DNA of 64,000 nucleotides. Source: Calothrix sp. PCC 7716 (lineage in GTDB: Bacteria; Cyanobacteriota; Cyanobacteriia; Cyanobacteriales; Nostocaceae). The number at the start of each line of letters is the position of its first letter. The stretch's first letter is position 1. Below, piece after piece: positions 1 through 8,156 of this stretch. The DNA is taken from the NCBI RefSeq assembly GCF_019977735.1, contig NZ_AP025018.1, forward strand, positions 620,001-684,000, in the 5' to 3' direction. Under the pieces are notes generated by a model. The model worked only from the letters and a program-made list of their open reading frames with translations, did no database searches and had not been told where the DNA came from. The position numbers and the translations under genes were made by a program.

Positions 1-1329
1 CAGTTGAGCTATTGCTTCTTGTTGTTTTTCAACTTGAACGATAATTATTCTTGTTTCTATTTCGGTACGATAAGCTAAATATGCCACTGTACCAATACCT
101 GTCATTAGTAACGCAATTGCGGGTGGTACTACTGGTACCCATCCTGCTTGTAAAAATAAGAAATAGCATATTCCTAACAAGGCGCCTAAACTAGTCCCAC
201 CTGCAACTAAAAACATTAACGGGTTACGGAAACGCCAACCTACTGCCCCTCCCACAAGTGCCCAAAGCCACACCCAGCCAATTTCTGCAAAATCTGTAAA
301 GTACCAAATCAACGGTTTCTTATCGAGTACTGTACTGAGAATATTGCTTACTGTCTGTGCTTGAATAAACACAGGTTGTGTACCAAGTGGCTGTTTTGAT
401 AAGGCGCCGTATGGTGTTGAAACTCCTCTATCAATACTGGGGGCGATGTTACCAATAATAACTAACTTATCTTTTACTAAATCTGGATTAACTTGATTGG
501 TAAGAACTTGCGTTAGGGTTACTTGTCGCGCTAAATAATCAGGGTGACGATAGTTTAGCAAGATTTGATAACCGCGTGAGTCCCAATCTTCGTAACTACC
601 GGGTTTACCTTTTAAGCGGGGTATAACCTTGCCACCTAAAACCCAGTTTTCATCTTTGTTGAACTTGAAGTGAATATTTTGTTTCTCTAAGTAAGCTATT
701 GAGACTAATGCTGCAAATGAATATTTCGTATTACAGTTCTTATCGCGCGAATCAGCAAATAGTAAAGCGCGACGAACTGTACGGTCGTTTTGGTCGGGTA
801 CCAGGTCATTAAAACCGATATTGTCTCTAGAAAAATCTAATGGTGGGGCAATCTCAGAGTTTTTATGACTACTTAACTTACAGGCGACTATTAGTTTACT
901 TTTATCTTTAAGTCCGGCGCCTATACCCAAGTCATTAGGGCGATAAATATTTAAACCAATTACACGCGCTTGATAAGACTCTAAGATAGTAAACAACTTG
1001 TTAAGCGTTGTAACTGGTAACGGATGTCCAAATTTTTGTTTATCTGGTTCGTCTACTGTCACTACTAGCAAACGATTATCAATATCATTTACAGGACGTG
1101 AACGCAACATTTGGTCATATGCCGATATTTCTAACGGTTGCAACCAAGTTAAATGACGGGCACCTGTTATTAAAGCTGTAACTCCTACACTTGTAGCAAT
1201 TACCACCATTAACTTATTGATGGGGTTACTGCCCTGCGCTGCTAAATTTTTCGGCTTTGAGTCAACCGTAATAGCACTATGCTTATCTTTAACAAGCGTT
1301 GCACGGATTTTTCTAAAAAGTCCATTCAT
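1..1329 (-). CDS. CHASE2-domain sensor protein (3' truncated by window edge)
   Basis: Reading the minus strand from ATG at 1329 gives an open frame of 443 codons that runs off the left edge, so the C-terminal output domain is not visible. After a short cytoplasmic N-terminus there is a membrane segment (about residues 37-57), then a CHASE2 extracellular sensor domain recognisable from 'YDQMLRSRP', 'DNRLLVVTVDE' and 'VIIGNIAPSIDRGVSTPYG', then the closely spaced C-terminal membrane helices typical of CHASE2 ('WVWLWALVGGAVGW' and two further hydrophobic stretches). CHASE2 proteins in cyanobacteria are usually fused to a kinase or cyclase; which one applies here cannot be seen. The ligand is unknown for the family. 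The gene stands alone, with a palindrome pair upstream of its start. Confidence 0.85.
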   Translation of the reverse strand, partial: MNGLFRKIRATLVKDKHSAITVDSKPKNLAAQGSNPINKLMVVIATSVGVTALITGARHLTWLQPLEISAYDQMLRSRPVNDIDNRLLVVTVDEPDKQKFGHPLPVTTLNKLFTILESYQARVIGLNIYRPNDLGIGAGLKDKSKLIVACKLSSHKNSEIAPPLDFSRDNIGFNDLVPDQNDRTVRRALLFADSRDKNCNTKYSFAALVSIAYLEKQNIHFKFNKDENWVLGGKVIPRLKGKPGSYEDWDSRGYQILLNYRHPDYLARQVTLTQVLTNQVNPDLVKDKLVIIGNIAPSIDRGVSTPYGALSKQPLGTQPVFIQAQTVSNILSTVLDKKPLIWYFTDFAEIGWVWLWALVGGAVGWRFRNPLMFLVAGGTSLGALLGICYFLFLQAGWVPVVPPAIALLMTGIGTVAYLAYRTEIETRIIIVQVEKQQEAIAQL

Positions 1330-1449
1330 CACGGCGTTGCAATACGTTCCTAAAAGTGGTAGATGTTGCAGACTGGGCAGTTGCAGTTACATAGCCCTAG
1401 ATATTTAATGTAGCAATTTATTTACTGTATTGGAATATTTCTACGCTAA

Positions 1450-1515
1450 AGAAACCGGGTTTCTACGCCACATCATCATTTTTATCACAGATTTCAATGA
1501 AGAAACCCGGTTTCT
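1450..1515. repeat. Pair of 15-bp palindromes AGAAACCSGGTTTCT
   Basis: Copies at 1450-1464 (centre G) and 1501-1515 (centre C), 51 bp start to start, in the intergenic space between the CHASE2 gene and the FkbM gene. Each unit is a 7+1+7 perfect palindrome and the pair is in inverted orientation as judged by the central base. The same arrangement recurs at 4727, 27769, 33392 and 58441. A single, partly degraded unit follows the FkbM stop codon at about 2379-2393. Confidence 0.9.
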
Positions 1516-1597
1516 GAGATTTTATTTATTCCTTTAGTTAGTGGTTTAATAAACTCAGACATATAAACTTTATAGAATATATTAATAAAATCTCAAT

Positions 1598-2380
1598 ATG
1601 GAACAAACTTTAAGATGGGTTATATCTAGACCTTGGCTACAACCTTTTTGGGAAAAAACATTAAAGCTTTGCCATGCGGGTATGAATGTTGGAGGTGGCT
1701 ATGCAATCAAAAACAGTGGTGAAAAGCAGGCTCTACACTGGTATTTTACAAAAGTTAATGTTAAAGATAATTATTGCGTGTTTGATGTTGGCGCCAATGA
1801 GGGAAAATTTACAAACGATGTTATAGAAATACTTGGTGATAAGAGCCAAATATATTGCTTTGAGCCGCAAACTAAATGTTATGATGTTTTGCTAAATCAA
1901 TTTTCACATCAAAATAATGTTTCGATTTTAGATTGTGCTTTAAGTAAAGAAAATACAACAGGTAATATTTATTTTTCGAGTGAAGGTGAGGCAATAGCAT
2001 CTTTAACACCAAATATTTTGATTCAAAATGCTGGTGATGTGCGGCAAACTGAAATAGCGATTAAAACGCTTGATTCATTTTGTGCTGATAAAGGTATTTT
2101 AGAAATAGATTTATTAAAAATTGATGTAGAAGGACATGAAATAGATGTGCTTTTGGGTAGCGAGAAAATGATTGAAAATGGCGCTATCAAATGCATACAA
2201 TTTGAATTTGGTCAAACATGTTTGTCCACAAGAATATTCATGCTTGACTTTTTTGAGTTATTAAGTAATAAATATGACTTTTATCGTGTATTAAGAAATG
2301 GGGTGCATAAAATCAAAGATTATAACTATGGTTTAGAGATTTTTAAAATTACCAACTTTTTAGCTATTCAGAAACTTTAG
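1598..2380 (+). CDS. FkbM family methyltransferase
   Basis: This 260-residue protein has the SAM-binding motif I 'VFDVGANEG' (residues 61-69), an acidic 'FEPQ' at the end of the second strand (about 88-91) and the FkbM signature 'KIDVEGHE' (174-181). The family transfers methyl groups to hydroxyls of sugars or polyketides, commonly in surface polysaccharide or natural product pathways; the substrate here is not evident. It is a stand-alone gene with no glycosyltransferase or PKS neighbour, and it is more AT-rich than most genes around it, which could indicate acquisition. The ATG at 1598 follows a long AT-rich leader. No signal peptide or membrane segment is seen, so a cytosolic enzyme is expected. 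Confidence 0.85.
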   Translation: MEQTLRWVISRPWLQPFWEKTLKLCHAGMNVGGGYAIKNSGEKQALHWYFTKVNVKDNYCVFDVGANEGKFTNDVIEILGDKSQIYCFEPQTKCYDVLLNQFSHQNNVSILDCALSKENTTGNIYFSSEGEAIASLTPNILIQNAGDVRQTEIAIKTLDSFCADKGILEIDLLKIDVEGHEIDVLLGSEKMIENGAIKCIQFEFGQTCLSTRIFMLDFFELLSNKYDFYRVLRNGVHKIKDYNYGLEIFKITNFLAIQKL

Positions 2381-2547
2381 AAACCGGGTTTATTTGTAAT
2401 TAAAACTCGGTACCTTATTTTTTGCTCTTGTGGGGTGGAGAGAACTTGCCCGCCGTTCTAATATATCTTTACCCTTTGCTTGACTATATGTAAGGGGCGG
2501 GTTTAGATGGATGTGGGTTTGGTTGTAGATTATGGGTTAACCCGCCC

Positions 2548-3216
2548 CTACGGTATCAACATCCACTCTAAAATTATGCCTGCGCGGCTTTCTTTTTGGC
2601 GTCCATTTTGTTGTTCTATGTCTGTAGAAATTCTTAATTTGCGTGTGACTGCGTAGCCAAGGGATAATTTTGTTAATCCTATTTCTTCGTTTGATGCTGG
2701 CGCCACCCAAGTTTGTGTTAAGGAAATATCTCCACCCCCTCCGCGTGATAATACTAGTAATAGTTTGGCGCCTACGTTGACTCCGTTTGTAGAATCTTTT
2801 TCTGTGGATATGTGACGATAACCTAATACTGGCGCCACGTTTACATAACTGCCTAAAGGACGTAAATAATAATTTATATCTCCACCATAATTGGTGTTTT
2901 TACCGTTGAACGTTGTGTAGTATTCACCGCTAAATGTAAATCTTGTTTTATCTATTTGTATATCTTCGGCGCCAACTTTCACCCCGACCGTTGGAAAATA
3001 ACCAAAACGTAATCTGCTACGAAAACTAGGGTCGTTTTTTATATCTTCTAAGACGTTGGGCACTTTGCGGCGCCATCTTTGTAATAGTGGACTATTGTTA
3101 ATTATCTCTGGACTTAAATCTAAATCTTGGGCGCCAGGTGATGGTGTTTGACTATAAGCTGATTTTGCATTTATACATAAGCATAAAAAAACTAGTACGG
3201 ATACATACTTATTCAT
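2548..3216 (-). CDS. Exported beta-strand-rich protein of unknown function
   Basis: The 222-residue protein begins with a clear signal peptide (KYVSVLVFLCLCINAKSAYSQ, about residues 3-23, likely cleaved after 'SAYS'). The mature part has a short helical N-terminal stretch ('NNSPLLQRWRRKVPNVLEDI') followed by alternating hydrophobic/polar segments ending in a hydrophobic strand ('GIILEWMLIP'), which suggests a small outer-membrane beta-barrel or a periplasmic beta protein. I do not recognise a named family. It is monocistronic, lies between the FkbM gene and acsF, and contains several GGCGCC sites. Confidence 0.6.
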   Translation of the reverse strand: MNKYVSVLVFLCLCINAKSAYSQTPSPGAQDLDLSPEIINNSPLLQRWRRKVPNVLEDIKNDPSFRSRLRFGYFPTVGVKVGAEDIQIDKTRFTFSGEYYTTFNGKNTNYGGDINYYLRPLGSYVNVAPVLGYRHISTEKDSTNGVNVGAKLLLVLSRGGGGDISLTQTWVAPASNEEIGLTKLSLGYAVTRKLRISTDIEQQNGRQKESRAGIILEWMLIP

Positions 3217-3298
3217 AGTTTGTTTATATACATTAAAAAAGTGGCTCCCCGAAGTGGCGCCACTCTAACTTATAGCAAATTAAACTATAACTTTAGAA

Positions 3299-3377
3299 AT
3301 CCCCCCAACCCCCCTTGATAAGGGGGGCTTAAAGCACTCTTGTCCCCCCCTTATTAAGGGGGGGGGTTAGGGGATTA
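3299..3377. repeat. C/G-run inverted repeat (CCCCCTTATTAAGGGGGG type)
   Basis: Two facing copies of a C-rich/G-rich palindromic repeat (CCCCCCTTGATAAGGGGGG and CCCCCCTTATTAAGGGGGG cores) lie just downstream of acsF. The right end reaches the acsF stop, so the acsF transcript probably ends in this strong hairpin. The same family appears at 20013-20140. Confidence 0.8.
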
Positions 3378-3378
3378 T

Positions 3379-4455
3379 TTAACGGACTACACCGTGATTT
3401 GATGCAGCATCTATTGGTTTAATTAGATACAATCTGAGAATTTGCCAAGCACTAGAGACGTAGTAAGGCAATTTTTGGATGAATTGCAATGGCTTAGGAG
3501 TGCTGGAATTAGTGATTTCTCCCAGTTTCTCATTGTTTTTGACGCAAACTTCTAACCGTTTGTAAAAGTCAGGATGGTCTGTATTCAACATTACGGGGAA
3601 TACACGTCCTGCGGTTTTGTTGGTTTTGTCGATGACCTCGTACTCAAACTCACGAGTGTTTAAACCGAGTGATTCGTAAAAACCACTGCGCTGAATATCA
3701 TTAAGATACATCGTCGCAAATACCGACAGTAAGAAGAAGCGACACCATAAACGCGCTCTCCAGTCATTGAGGGTTTGAGGTTGTGCGCGCATTACCGCAT
3801 CAAAGAAGTCACCGTGACGGTTTTCGTCTTGGCACCAGTTTTCAAACCAGCGGAATATTGGATAAATCTGATGGTTTGGATTCGCTTCGAGGTTACGGTA
3901 AATTGTGATGTAACGCCAGTAGCCTATCTTTTCTGATAGATAAGTAGCGTAGAAGATAAATTTGGGTTTAAAGAATGTATAACTGCGGCTTTTTGTCAAG
4001 AAACCCAAATCGAGCGATAAGTTGAAGTCAGACAGCGCTTTATTCAAAAAGCCAGCGTGACGTGCTTCATCGCGCGACATCAAATTAAACCCTTCAGCGA
4101 GTAAAGGATTTTTATCTTTTAAACGACGACCGAGTTCTTTGTAAAGCAAAAAGCCAGAGAACTCAGCGGTACAAGAACGCTCTAAAAATTCAACGAACAA
4201 CTTACGAGTTTCTCCATCAATGTGGTCCCAGGATTGTTCAAATTGGGCATCCCGAACAAAGTGATGGCGGTTATAATCAGCGCGAAACTCTTGCACAATA
4301 GCTCGTAGCTCATCTTCGTTGACCGAAAGATCCATACGAGCCATTTCATCAAAGTCGGTGGTATAAAATCGGGGAGTCAGCAGAGTTTCCTTCGCTGGAA
4401 CCTTAGTCCCCGCACGCATTTCTTCAATACCTGGTTTTTTGAGGGAATCTACCAT
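3379..4455 (-). CDS. acsF: Mg-protoporphyrin IX monomethyl ester oxidative cyclase
   Basis: This is the aerobic, diiron cyclase that forms the fifth (E) ring of chlorophyll, converting Mg-protoporphyrin IX monomethyl ester to divinyl protochlorophyllide at the thylakoid membrane. The 358 residues match the AcsF/ChlE/CHL27 length, with two diiron ligand motifs: E98 and 'DEARH' (129-133), then 'DENRH' (210-214). Hydrophobic stretches near '[12 protein letters not shown]' fit membrane association. The family needs O2 and, in cyanobacteria, a small Ycf54 partner that is not in this window. The gene is monocistronic, with about 380 bp of upstream DNA that probably carries its promoter. Identification is firm. 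Confidence 0.97.
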   Translation of the reverse strand: MVDSLKKPGIEEMRAGTKVPAKETLLTPRFYTTDFDEMARMDLSVNEDELRAIVQEFRADYNRHHFVRDAQFEQSWDHIDGETRKLFVEFLERSCTAEFSGFLLYKELGRRLKDKNPLLAEGFNLMSRDEARHAGFLNKALSDFNLSLDLGFLTKSRSYTFFKPKFIFYATYLSEKIGYWRYITIYRNLEANPNHQIYPIFRWFENWCQDENRHGDFFDAVMRAQPQTLNDWRARLWCRFFLLSVFATMYLNDIQRSGFYESLGLNTREFEYEVIDKTNKTAGRVFPVMLNTDHPDFYKRLEVCVKNNEKLGEITNSSTPKPLQFIQKLPYYVSSAWQILRLYLIKPIDAASNHGVVR

Positions 4456-4836
4456 GTTTAAAATTGCTCTTGTCTTTAGTGGTATCTTTTAAAGCGGGAC
4501 TGGCAACGCCAAAAGCGCGCCAAAATCACGAATAACAAGTATAAAACTAAGTCTACCAAGCCTTGGGTGCAAAGCAGCAGGGTCAAAACATTAAGAGTTG
4601 CAACAAAACTTCTTTTTACTTTAAAAATCGTGCGTTTATTCTCAAAAATCACCCGGTTGGGTGAGTCGCATGGGTGAAGTAAAGTTGCGCTATTTCAACT
4701 CATTATTATATTCATAGGCGCCTTCTAGAAACCGGGTTTCTTATCGATAACTTGTAATAACACGAAGATTTGGCTTAGAAACCCGGTTTCTTCAATATAT
4801 TAAAAAATTAAATCGTAACCATATAGGCAAATCAAT
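4456..4836. other. Intergenic: divergent promoter region of acsF and the TM2 gene
   Basis: 381 bp between two divergently transcribed genes. The acsF-proximal half has no repeat I recognise apart from a short imperfect palindrome (CACCCGGTTGGGTG near 4650). The TM2-proximal half carries the palindrome pair at 4727-4791. No ORF of substance was seen. Confidence 0.7.
4727..4791. repeat. Pair of 15-bp palindromes AGAAACCSGGTTTCT
   Basis: Copies at 4727-4741 (centre G) and 4777-4791 (centre C), 50 bp start to start. The spacer sequence is unlike the spacer at 1465-1500, but its length is nearly the same. It lies about 45 bp upstream of the TM2 gene start, so it is probably part of that gene's leader. 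Confidence 0.9.
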
Positions 4837-5340
4837 ATGAATGCTGAAACTATACAAGGAAAATCCAAAGACCGCTTATTTATGTCCTACGTTTTTGCCG
4901 CAGGAATGCTACTAGGTTTTGGTGGACTACACCGACTCTATAACGGCAAAATTGGTAGTGGTATTTTGTGGCTAATTACCGGAGGATTATTTGGAGTTGG
5001 GCAAGTAGTTGATTTGTTCTTAATGCCAGATATGGTAGCAGAGCGTGAAATGCAAATGCGACTCAAGGCAGGTTTATCTCCTTATGGAGTACCTATGAAT
5101 CAGTCGGTTGTAGCATCCCAAGTTTACCAAGTACCTCAACAACAACTAATGGTAAAACTTATTGATGCAGCAGAGAAGAATGAAGGTAAAGTTACTGTTA
5201 CCCAAGCAGTAAAAGCTACCGGGTTAGGATTTGCAGAAATTGAAGCAGTGTTAAAAGAAATGCTTAAATCTGGTTACGTCAGAATTGATAACGACCATCA
5301 TACAGGCGCCGTCACCTACCACTTTCATGAAATCGCCTAA
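4837..5340 (+). CDS. TM2-domain membrane protein with C-terminal winged-helix-like segment
   Basis: The 167-residue protein starts with a TM2 domain: two membrane helices ('SYVFAAGMLLGFGGLHRLY' and 'SGILWLITGGLFGVGQVV') separated by the typical 'LHRLYNGK' turn and ending in 'DLFLMP'. The rest (about 105-167) is soluble, and 'TVTQAVKATGLGFAEIEAVLKEMLKSGYVRIDN' reads like a small helix-turn-helix or winged-helix fold. TM2 proteins have no agreed biochemical role in bacteria. The gene is followed by a palindrome that probably terminates both it and the converging DUF2996 gene. Confidence 0.85.
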   Translation: MNAETIQGKSKDRLFMSYVFAAGMLLGFGGLHRLYNGKIGSGILWLITGGLFGVGQVVDLFLMPDMVAEREMQMRLKAGLSPYGVPMNQSVVASQVYQVPQQQLMVKLIDAAEKNEGKVTVTQAVKATGLGFAEIEAVLKEMLKSGYVRIDNDHHTGAVTYHFHEIA

Positions 5341-5365
5341 CAGATCGAAATGCACCTTCGATGGT

Positions 5366-5390
5366 GTAAGGTGGGCAGTGCCCACCCTAC
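5366..5390. terminator. Shared palindrome GTGGGCAGTGCCCAC between convergent genes
   Basis: A perfect GTGGGCAGTGCCCAC palindrome, flanked by GTAAG and CCTAC, lies in the 52 bp between two converging genes. It is one of a family (36972-36996, 46428-46452, and the MITE target at 62303-62516). It can form a strong hairpin on either strand; there is no clear U-tract, so a terminator role is inferred from position. Confidence 0.55.
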
Positions 5391-5392
5391 GA

Positions 5393-5965
5393 TTAATTTC
5401 TACCTAACCATTTTTGCCCGTTTAAACGGTAAACCAATCTTGATACCAACATATCAAGAGTAACTTTACGTTCATCGATTAAAAATGATTCAAGTGTACT
5501 TGGCGCCTTACCTTCGTTACAAGAAAAAGCCTTTTTACCTTGAATATTTTCTTCAGGGAAATATAAATTGAACTGACGATAACCATTTTGCCAGCTACCA
5601 GTAACTTGCCAGCAGTCACCTAACTGTACACCCTTGAGTGGAATTGGTTGCTTGGCAAACTTGAGCGATAAATCACGTACTCCCTCGGTTGCAATAGCTT
5701 TTTGTAACGCAGGAACATAATCTTGTTCCATAAATTCCAAAAATGGCTTATCTTCAACTGCTGGAGCTTTTTCTTTTTTAGCAGCAGGTTTCTTTTCTCC
5801 TGCTTCAGCAGCTTTTTTAGCAGCAGGGGGTTTTGCCGCATTTGGGTTATCTCCACTTACAGCTTCAGGGTCAGGAGCATTAGCTGTAGGGATATTAGTC
5901 GTTTCGGGTGAGTCAAGACCAGGAACCTTGTCCTCTGGTTGGTTTTGATTATTTTCTTCTGCCAT
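5393..5965 (-). CDS. DUF2996 family protein
   Basis: This 190-residue cyanobacterial protein has a low-complexity N-terminus rich in P, A, K and E (about 1-70, including 'AAKPPAAKKAAEAGEKK') and a conserved C-terminal domain (about 72-190) starting 'KPFLEFMEQDYVPALQKAI' and containing 'GDCWQVTGSWQNGYRQFNLYF' and 'LVSRLVYRLNGQKWLGRN', which is the DUF2996 signature as I remember it. The function is unknown; the family is restricted to oxygenic phototrophs. The disordered N-terminus varies between species. No signal peptide is seen. Monocistronic. Confidence 0.85.
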   Translation of the reverse strand: MAEENNQNQPEDKVPGLDSPETTNIPTANAPDPEAVSGDNPNAAKPPAAKKAAEAGEKKPAAKKEKAPAVEDKPFLEFMEQDYVPALQKAIATEGVRDLSLKFAKQPIPLKGVQLGDCWQVTGSWQNGYRQFNLYFPEENIQGKKAFSCNEGKAPSTLESFLIDERKVTLDMLVSRLVYRLNGQKWLGRN

Positions 5966-6125
5966 AGCTCGCAGTTAATCCTTATATATATAGAAGATTC
6001 GAGCAATTCTCTTACGAAGACAAGAGCTAGCTCACCTTGAAGTCATCATCCTTATTTTGACATAGCATAGAGAAACCGATTGATTACAATCAACAACGGG
6101 ATTAAGTTAAATCTATCGATGATAA

Positions 6126-6674
6126 TTAAGCAACTTTAAACAGTTCTGTTACAGAAATTTTGATATCCGGGAACATTAAAGGTGATATATCCCCACTATT
6201 AAGTTCTTGTTGCGAAAGATAGTTATTATTTTGAGGATTGCGAAATACTATCAATAGTGAGTTGACTAAATCGACAACCCAGTACTCAGGAATACCTGCT
6301 GCTGCGTAAACAGGTTTCTTTGTTTCTAAATCCTTTACTAAAGTTGATTGTGATATCTCTACGATTAAAAATACTTCTTCAGCACTTGGATGACGCAAGC
6401 GGTAGTCTAACCATTGTCCCCGAACTAGCGCTATATCCGGTTCTGGTTCCGAGTTTGCAAGTGTAATTGGATGCGCTTCTCTAACTAACGCGCGGTTCCC
6501 TAAACATCCCCTAAAAAAATCAGCCATGCTTCCACCATAGAAGGTGTGTGGTGGTGTTTCCGGCGCCATCTCGTGAATTTCCCCTGCTAAAAGTTCAACG
6601 TGGCGGTCTTTTAATATACCCGCCTCAATCATCATGTGGTAATCATGAACCGTCCATTTGACTAAAGTATCCAT
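6126..6674 (-). CDS. Uma2 family (DUF820) putative endonuclease
   Basis: The 182-residue protein has the full Uma2/DUF820 layout: 'MIEAGILKDRHVELLAGEIHEM' at the N-terminus, 'PEPDIALVRG' in the middle, and the core 'VFLIVEISQSTLVKDLETKK' followed by 'YAAAGIPEYWVVDL'. The fold is PD-(D/E)XK nuclease-like and the acidic/Lys residues (D in PEPD, E in VEIS, K in ETKK) are kept. Uma2 genes are strongly expanded in cyanobacteria and their biological role is unclear; mobile-element or defence-related roles have been suggested. Decayed fragments of a very similar gene lie at 8874-8962, 9747-9796 and 10907-11194. Confidence 0.9.
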   Translation of the reverse strand: MDTLVKWTVHDYHMMIEAGILKDRHVELLAGEIHEMAPETPPHTFYGGSMADFFRGCLGNRALVREAHPITLANSEPEPDIALVRGQWLDYRLRHPSAEEVFLIVEISQSTLVKDLETKKPVYAAAGIPEYWVVDLVNSLLIVFRNPQNNNYLSQQELNSGDISPLMFPDIKISVTELFKVA

Positions 6675-6801
6675 TGGTTGTGTAAAACAGCGATTAAATA
6701 CCTGTTGTTACATTATTGCTTACCTACAACCGAAATGGGGTATACTTGTATTCAGGGTAAATGTATCTTAAGAAAAGCGTATAATAACTCAAGAAACAGC
6801 C

Positions 6802-7041
6802 ATGAATGCTTACAAAAAACTTATCACCATAGAAGACCCGAATAATCTAGTTTTATCAGGTTTACCTTTTCAACCAGGACAACGGGTAGAAATAACTATT
6901 TCGGCAGAGGAGAATTCCAGAGCCGAAATTAGTCAAAAATTCAGAAGTTTATTTGATAAAACGCAAGAAATTCCGGGAGTACAAGAAATTACAGAAGAAG
7001 AAATTGCAGCAGAAATTGAGGCTTACCGTCGCGGCGAATGA
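6802..7041 (+). CDS. Antitoxin-like small protein
   Basis: The 79-residue acidic protein has a short beta-rich N-terminus ('LVLSGLPFQPGQRVEITISA', AbrB-like in spacing) and an acidic C-terminal helix ending 'ITEEEIAAEIEAYRRGE'. That C-terminal tail is typical of cyanobacterial antitoxins encoded directly before PIN-domain toxins. Here the next gene, 12 bp downstream, is an Mrr-type nuclease rather than a PIN toxin. Either the antitoxin has lost its original partner or it controls the nuclease. The ATG at 6802 is the only sensible start. The family call rests on remembered resemblance; the pairing is inference. Confidence 0.65.
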   Translation: MNAYKKLITIEDPNNLVLSGLPFQPGQRVEITISAEENSRAEISQKFRSLFDKTQEIPGVQEITEEEIAAEIEAYRRGE

Positions 7042-7053
7042 AAAGGTAAATTT

Positions 7054-7821
7054 GTGTCACAAGTAGTTACAAAGTCTATCAATGGTGAATCGATTCTTTT
7101 CGGTCACGACCACGCAATAGGCTTTTTCTTCGATAAGTACAACCCAGACAATCATCTATTTCCAGAGATTGAACTGTCTACATTTCAGGACGATCTGAGC
7201 AGAGAGGGATTGCTTGAACAGATAGATAAGTGGCTTGAGGCTTCTGAGAAGACGCGAATAAAGCAAGACATTGAGAATATACTGAACGATGGAGTATTAG
7301 TTGAATACCTCATTCCAAGGCGTAAAAACTATTACAGTCAGCCAGAATTAATATTACCCGAAACTAAACGGGAGATTATTCAACTATCACCTAGCTTTAA
7401 TATTCTTGAGAAGTTAATTGAAGGGGGAATAAATTTGTCATCTTTGCACTGGCGCGAATTTGAGGAGTTAGTAGCAGAGCTATTAGAGAAAGATGGATAT
7501 TCAGTTGAGTTAGGCTCAGGGCGTAGTGATGGAGGCAAAGATCTGATTGCGATTAAGGATTTGGGTGAGAATGGGTTCTATAAAGCTGTTTGGCAAGCTA
7601 AACATAAAACATCAGGGAAAGGTGTAGGTGTGGAGGTAATACGAGAACTGGCAGATACCCGTAATGAACACAAAGCAAGTAAAGGGATTTTAGTAACATC
7701 AACGTATCTTACAAAAGGTGCTCTTGAACGAGTTCAAAGAGATACTTATGTCCTTGGCAAAGTTGACAGAAATGACTTATTAAATTGGATTGACAGAATC
7801 ATTCGAGAAAGACGAAAATAA
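7054..7821 (+). CDS. Mrr-type restriction endonuclease-like protein
   Basis: 255 residues, GTG start at 7054 with an AAAAGG ribosome site 7 bases upstream. The C-terminal half (about 130-255) is an Mrr catalytic domain: 'LHWREFEELVAELLEKDGYSV', then 'SDGGKDLIAIKD' (D163) and 'QAKH' (Q181-K183), the D-QxK pattern of PD-(D/E)XK nucleases, then 'ASKGILVTSTYLTKGALE'. The N-terminal 120 residues ('FGHDHAIGFFFDKYNPDN...') are a separate domain I do not recognise, possibly a sensor or specificity domain. Mrr enzymes cut methylated or foreign DNA. It forms a probable two-gene unit with the antitoxin-like gene before it; no methyltransferase is nearby. Confidence 0.8.
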   Translation: MSQVVTKSINGESILFGHDHAIGFFFDKYNPDNHLFPEIELSTFQDDLSREGLLEQIDKWLEASEKTRIKQDIENILNDGVLVEYLIPRRKNYYSQPELILPETKREIIQLSPSFNILEKLIEGGINLSSLHWREFEELVAELLEKDGYSVELGSGRSDGGKDLIAIKDLGENGFYKAVWQAKHKTSGKGVGVEVIRELADTRNEHKASKGILVTSTYLTKGALERVQRDTYVLGKVDRNDLLNWIDRIIRERRK

Positions 7822-7836
7822 AAAGCGATTGCGGCA

Positions 7837-7887
7837 CCCACCTAACAATCCGCTTGCACACCAACCGTATCAAGATAGTTAGTTGGG
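7837..7887. other. attC-like inverted repeat (possible integron-cassette site)
   Basis: CCCACCTAAC (7837-7846) and GTTAGTTGGG (7878-7887) are inverted repeats with one mismatch, separated by 31 bp that begin AATCCGCTTGCAC. The outer ends resemble the RYYYAAC/GTTRRRY simple sites of integron attC elements, and CTAACAATCCGCTTGCAC is close to the left half of many attC sites. It is shorter than a typical attC and the inner right half is missing, so it may be decayed or coincidental. It lies between the Mrr gene and the GNAT pair, where a cassette boundary would be expected. Confidence 0.35.
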
Positions 7888-7952
7888 AACAAAAGGTTAG
7901 TAGCGGCGGCTTCATTGATCCGCTTTGCCACCCAGAAGATATGAAGGCTTGC

Positions 7953-7976
7953 TATACTTGGAATGTATCTAGGTGA
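7953..7976 (+). promoter_or_regulatory. Extended -10 promoter and RBS for the small ORF/GNAT pair
   Basis: TGCTATACT contains a TG-N-TATACT extended -10 box (TATACT at 7953-7958), and AGGTGA (7971-7976) is a good ribosome site 9 bases before ATG 7986. No convincing -35 box is seen at standard spacing, which is consistent with an extended -10 promoter. Confidence 0.45.
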
Positions 7977-7985
7977 ATCATTAAC

Positions 7986-8156
7986 ATGAAGTACCCTTTT
8001 CATACCGAATCGAAGCCAGTTGTTGGGGAAGAAGCTAAAAAGCTGATCGAAGCAATCGAAGCAGGTCAAGCCGTTACCAACGAGCGCGCCCTTGCATTAG
8101 CCAAACGTATCGCAGATCGTCGTAACCAAGCTCAAGCCAATGCCCAGTCAAAGTAA
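7986..8156 (+). CDS. 56-residue helical protein overlapping GNAT gene (possible antitoxin)
   Basis: ATG at 7986, with an AGGTGA ribosome site, opens a 56-residue frame beginning 'MKYPFHTESKPVVGEEAK' and ending 'ADRRNQAQANAQSK'. Its last 17 bases overlap the start of the GNAT gene (ATG 8140) in another frame, a layout typical of translationally coupled toxin-antitoxin pairs. The body is predicted helical with alternating Ala and charged residues ('KKLIEAIEAGQAVTNERALA'). It does not look like the ribbon-helix-helix (DUF1778) antitoxins that normally accompany GNAT toxins. I do not recognise the family. That it is a real gene is supported by the ribosome site, the promoter and the overlap; its role is inferred. 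Confidence 0.65.
   Translation: MKYPFHTESKPVVGEEAKKLIEAIEAGQAVTNERALALAKRIADRRNQAQANAQSK

Noticed and set aside
1217-1408. Plus-strand ORF opposite the CHASE2 gene start
   Set aside because: It lies antisense to a well-supported coding region and has no family feature.
7842-8069. 75-codon minus-strand ORF
   Set aside because: It lies opposite the better supported 56-residue gene with promoter and ribosome site, and has no motif.
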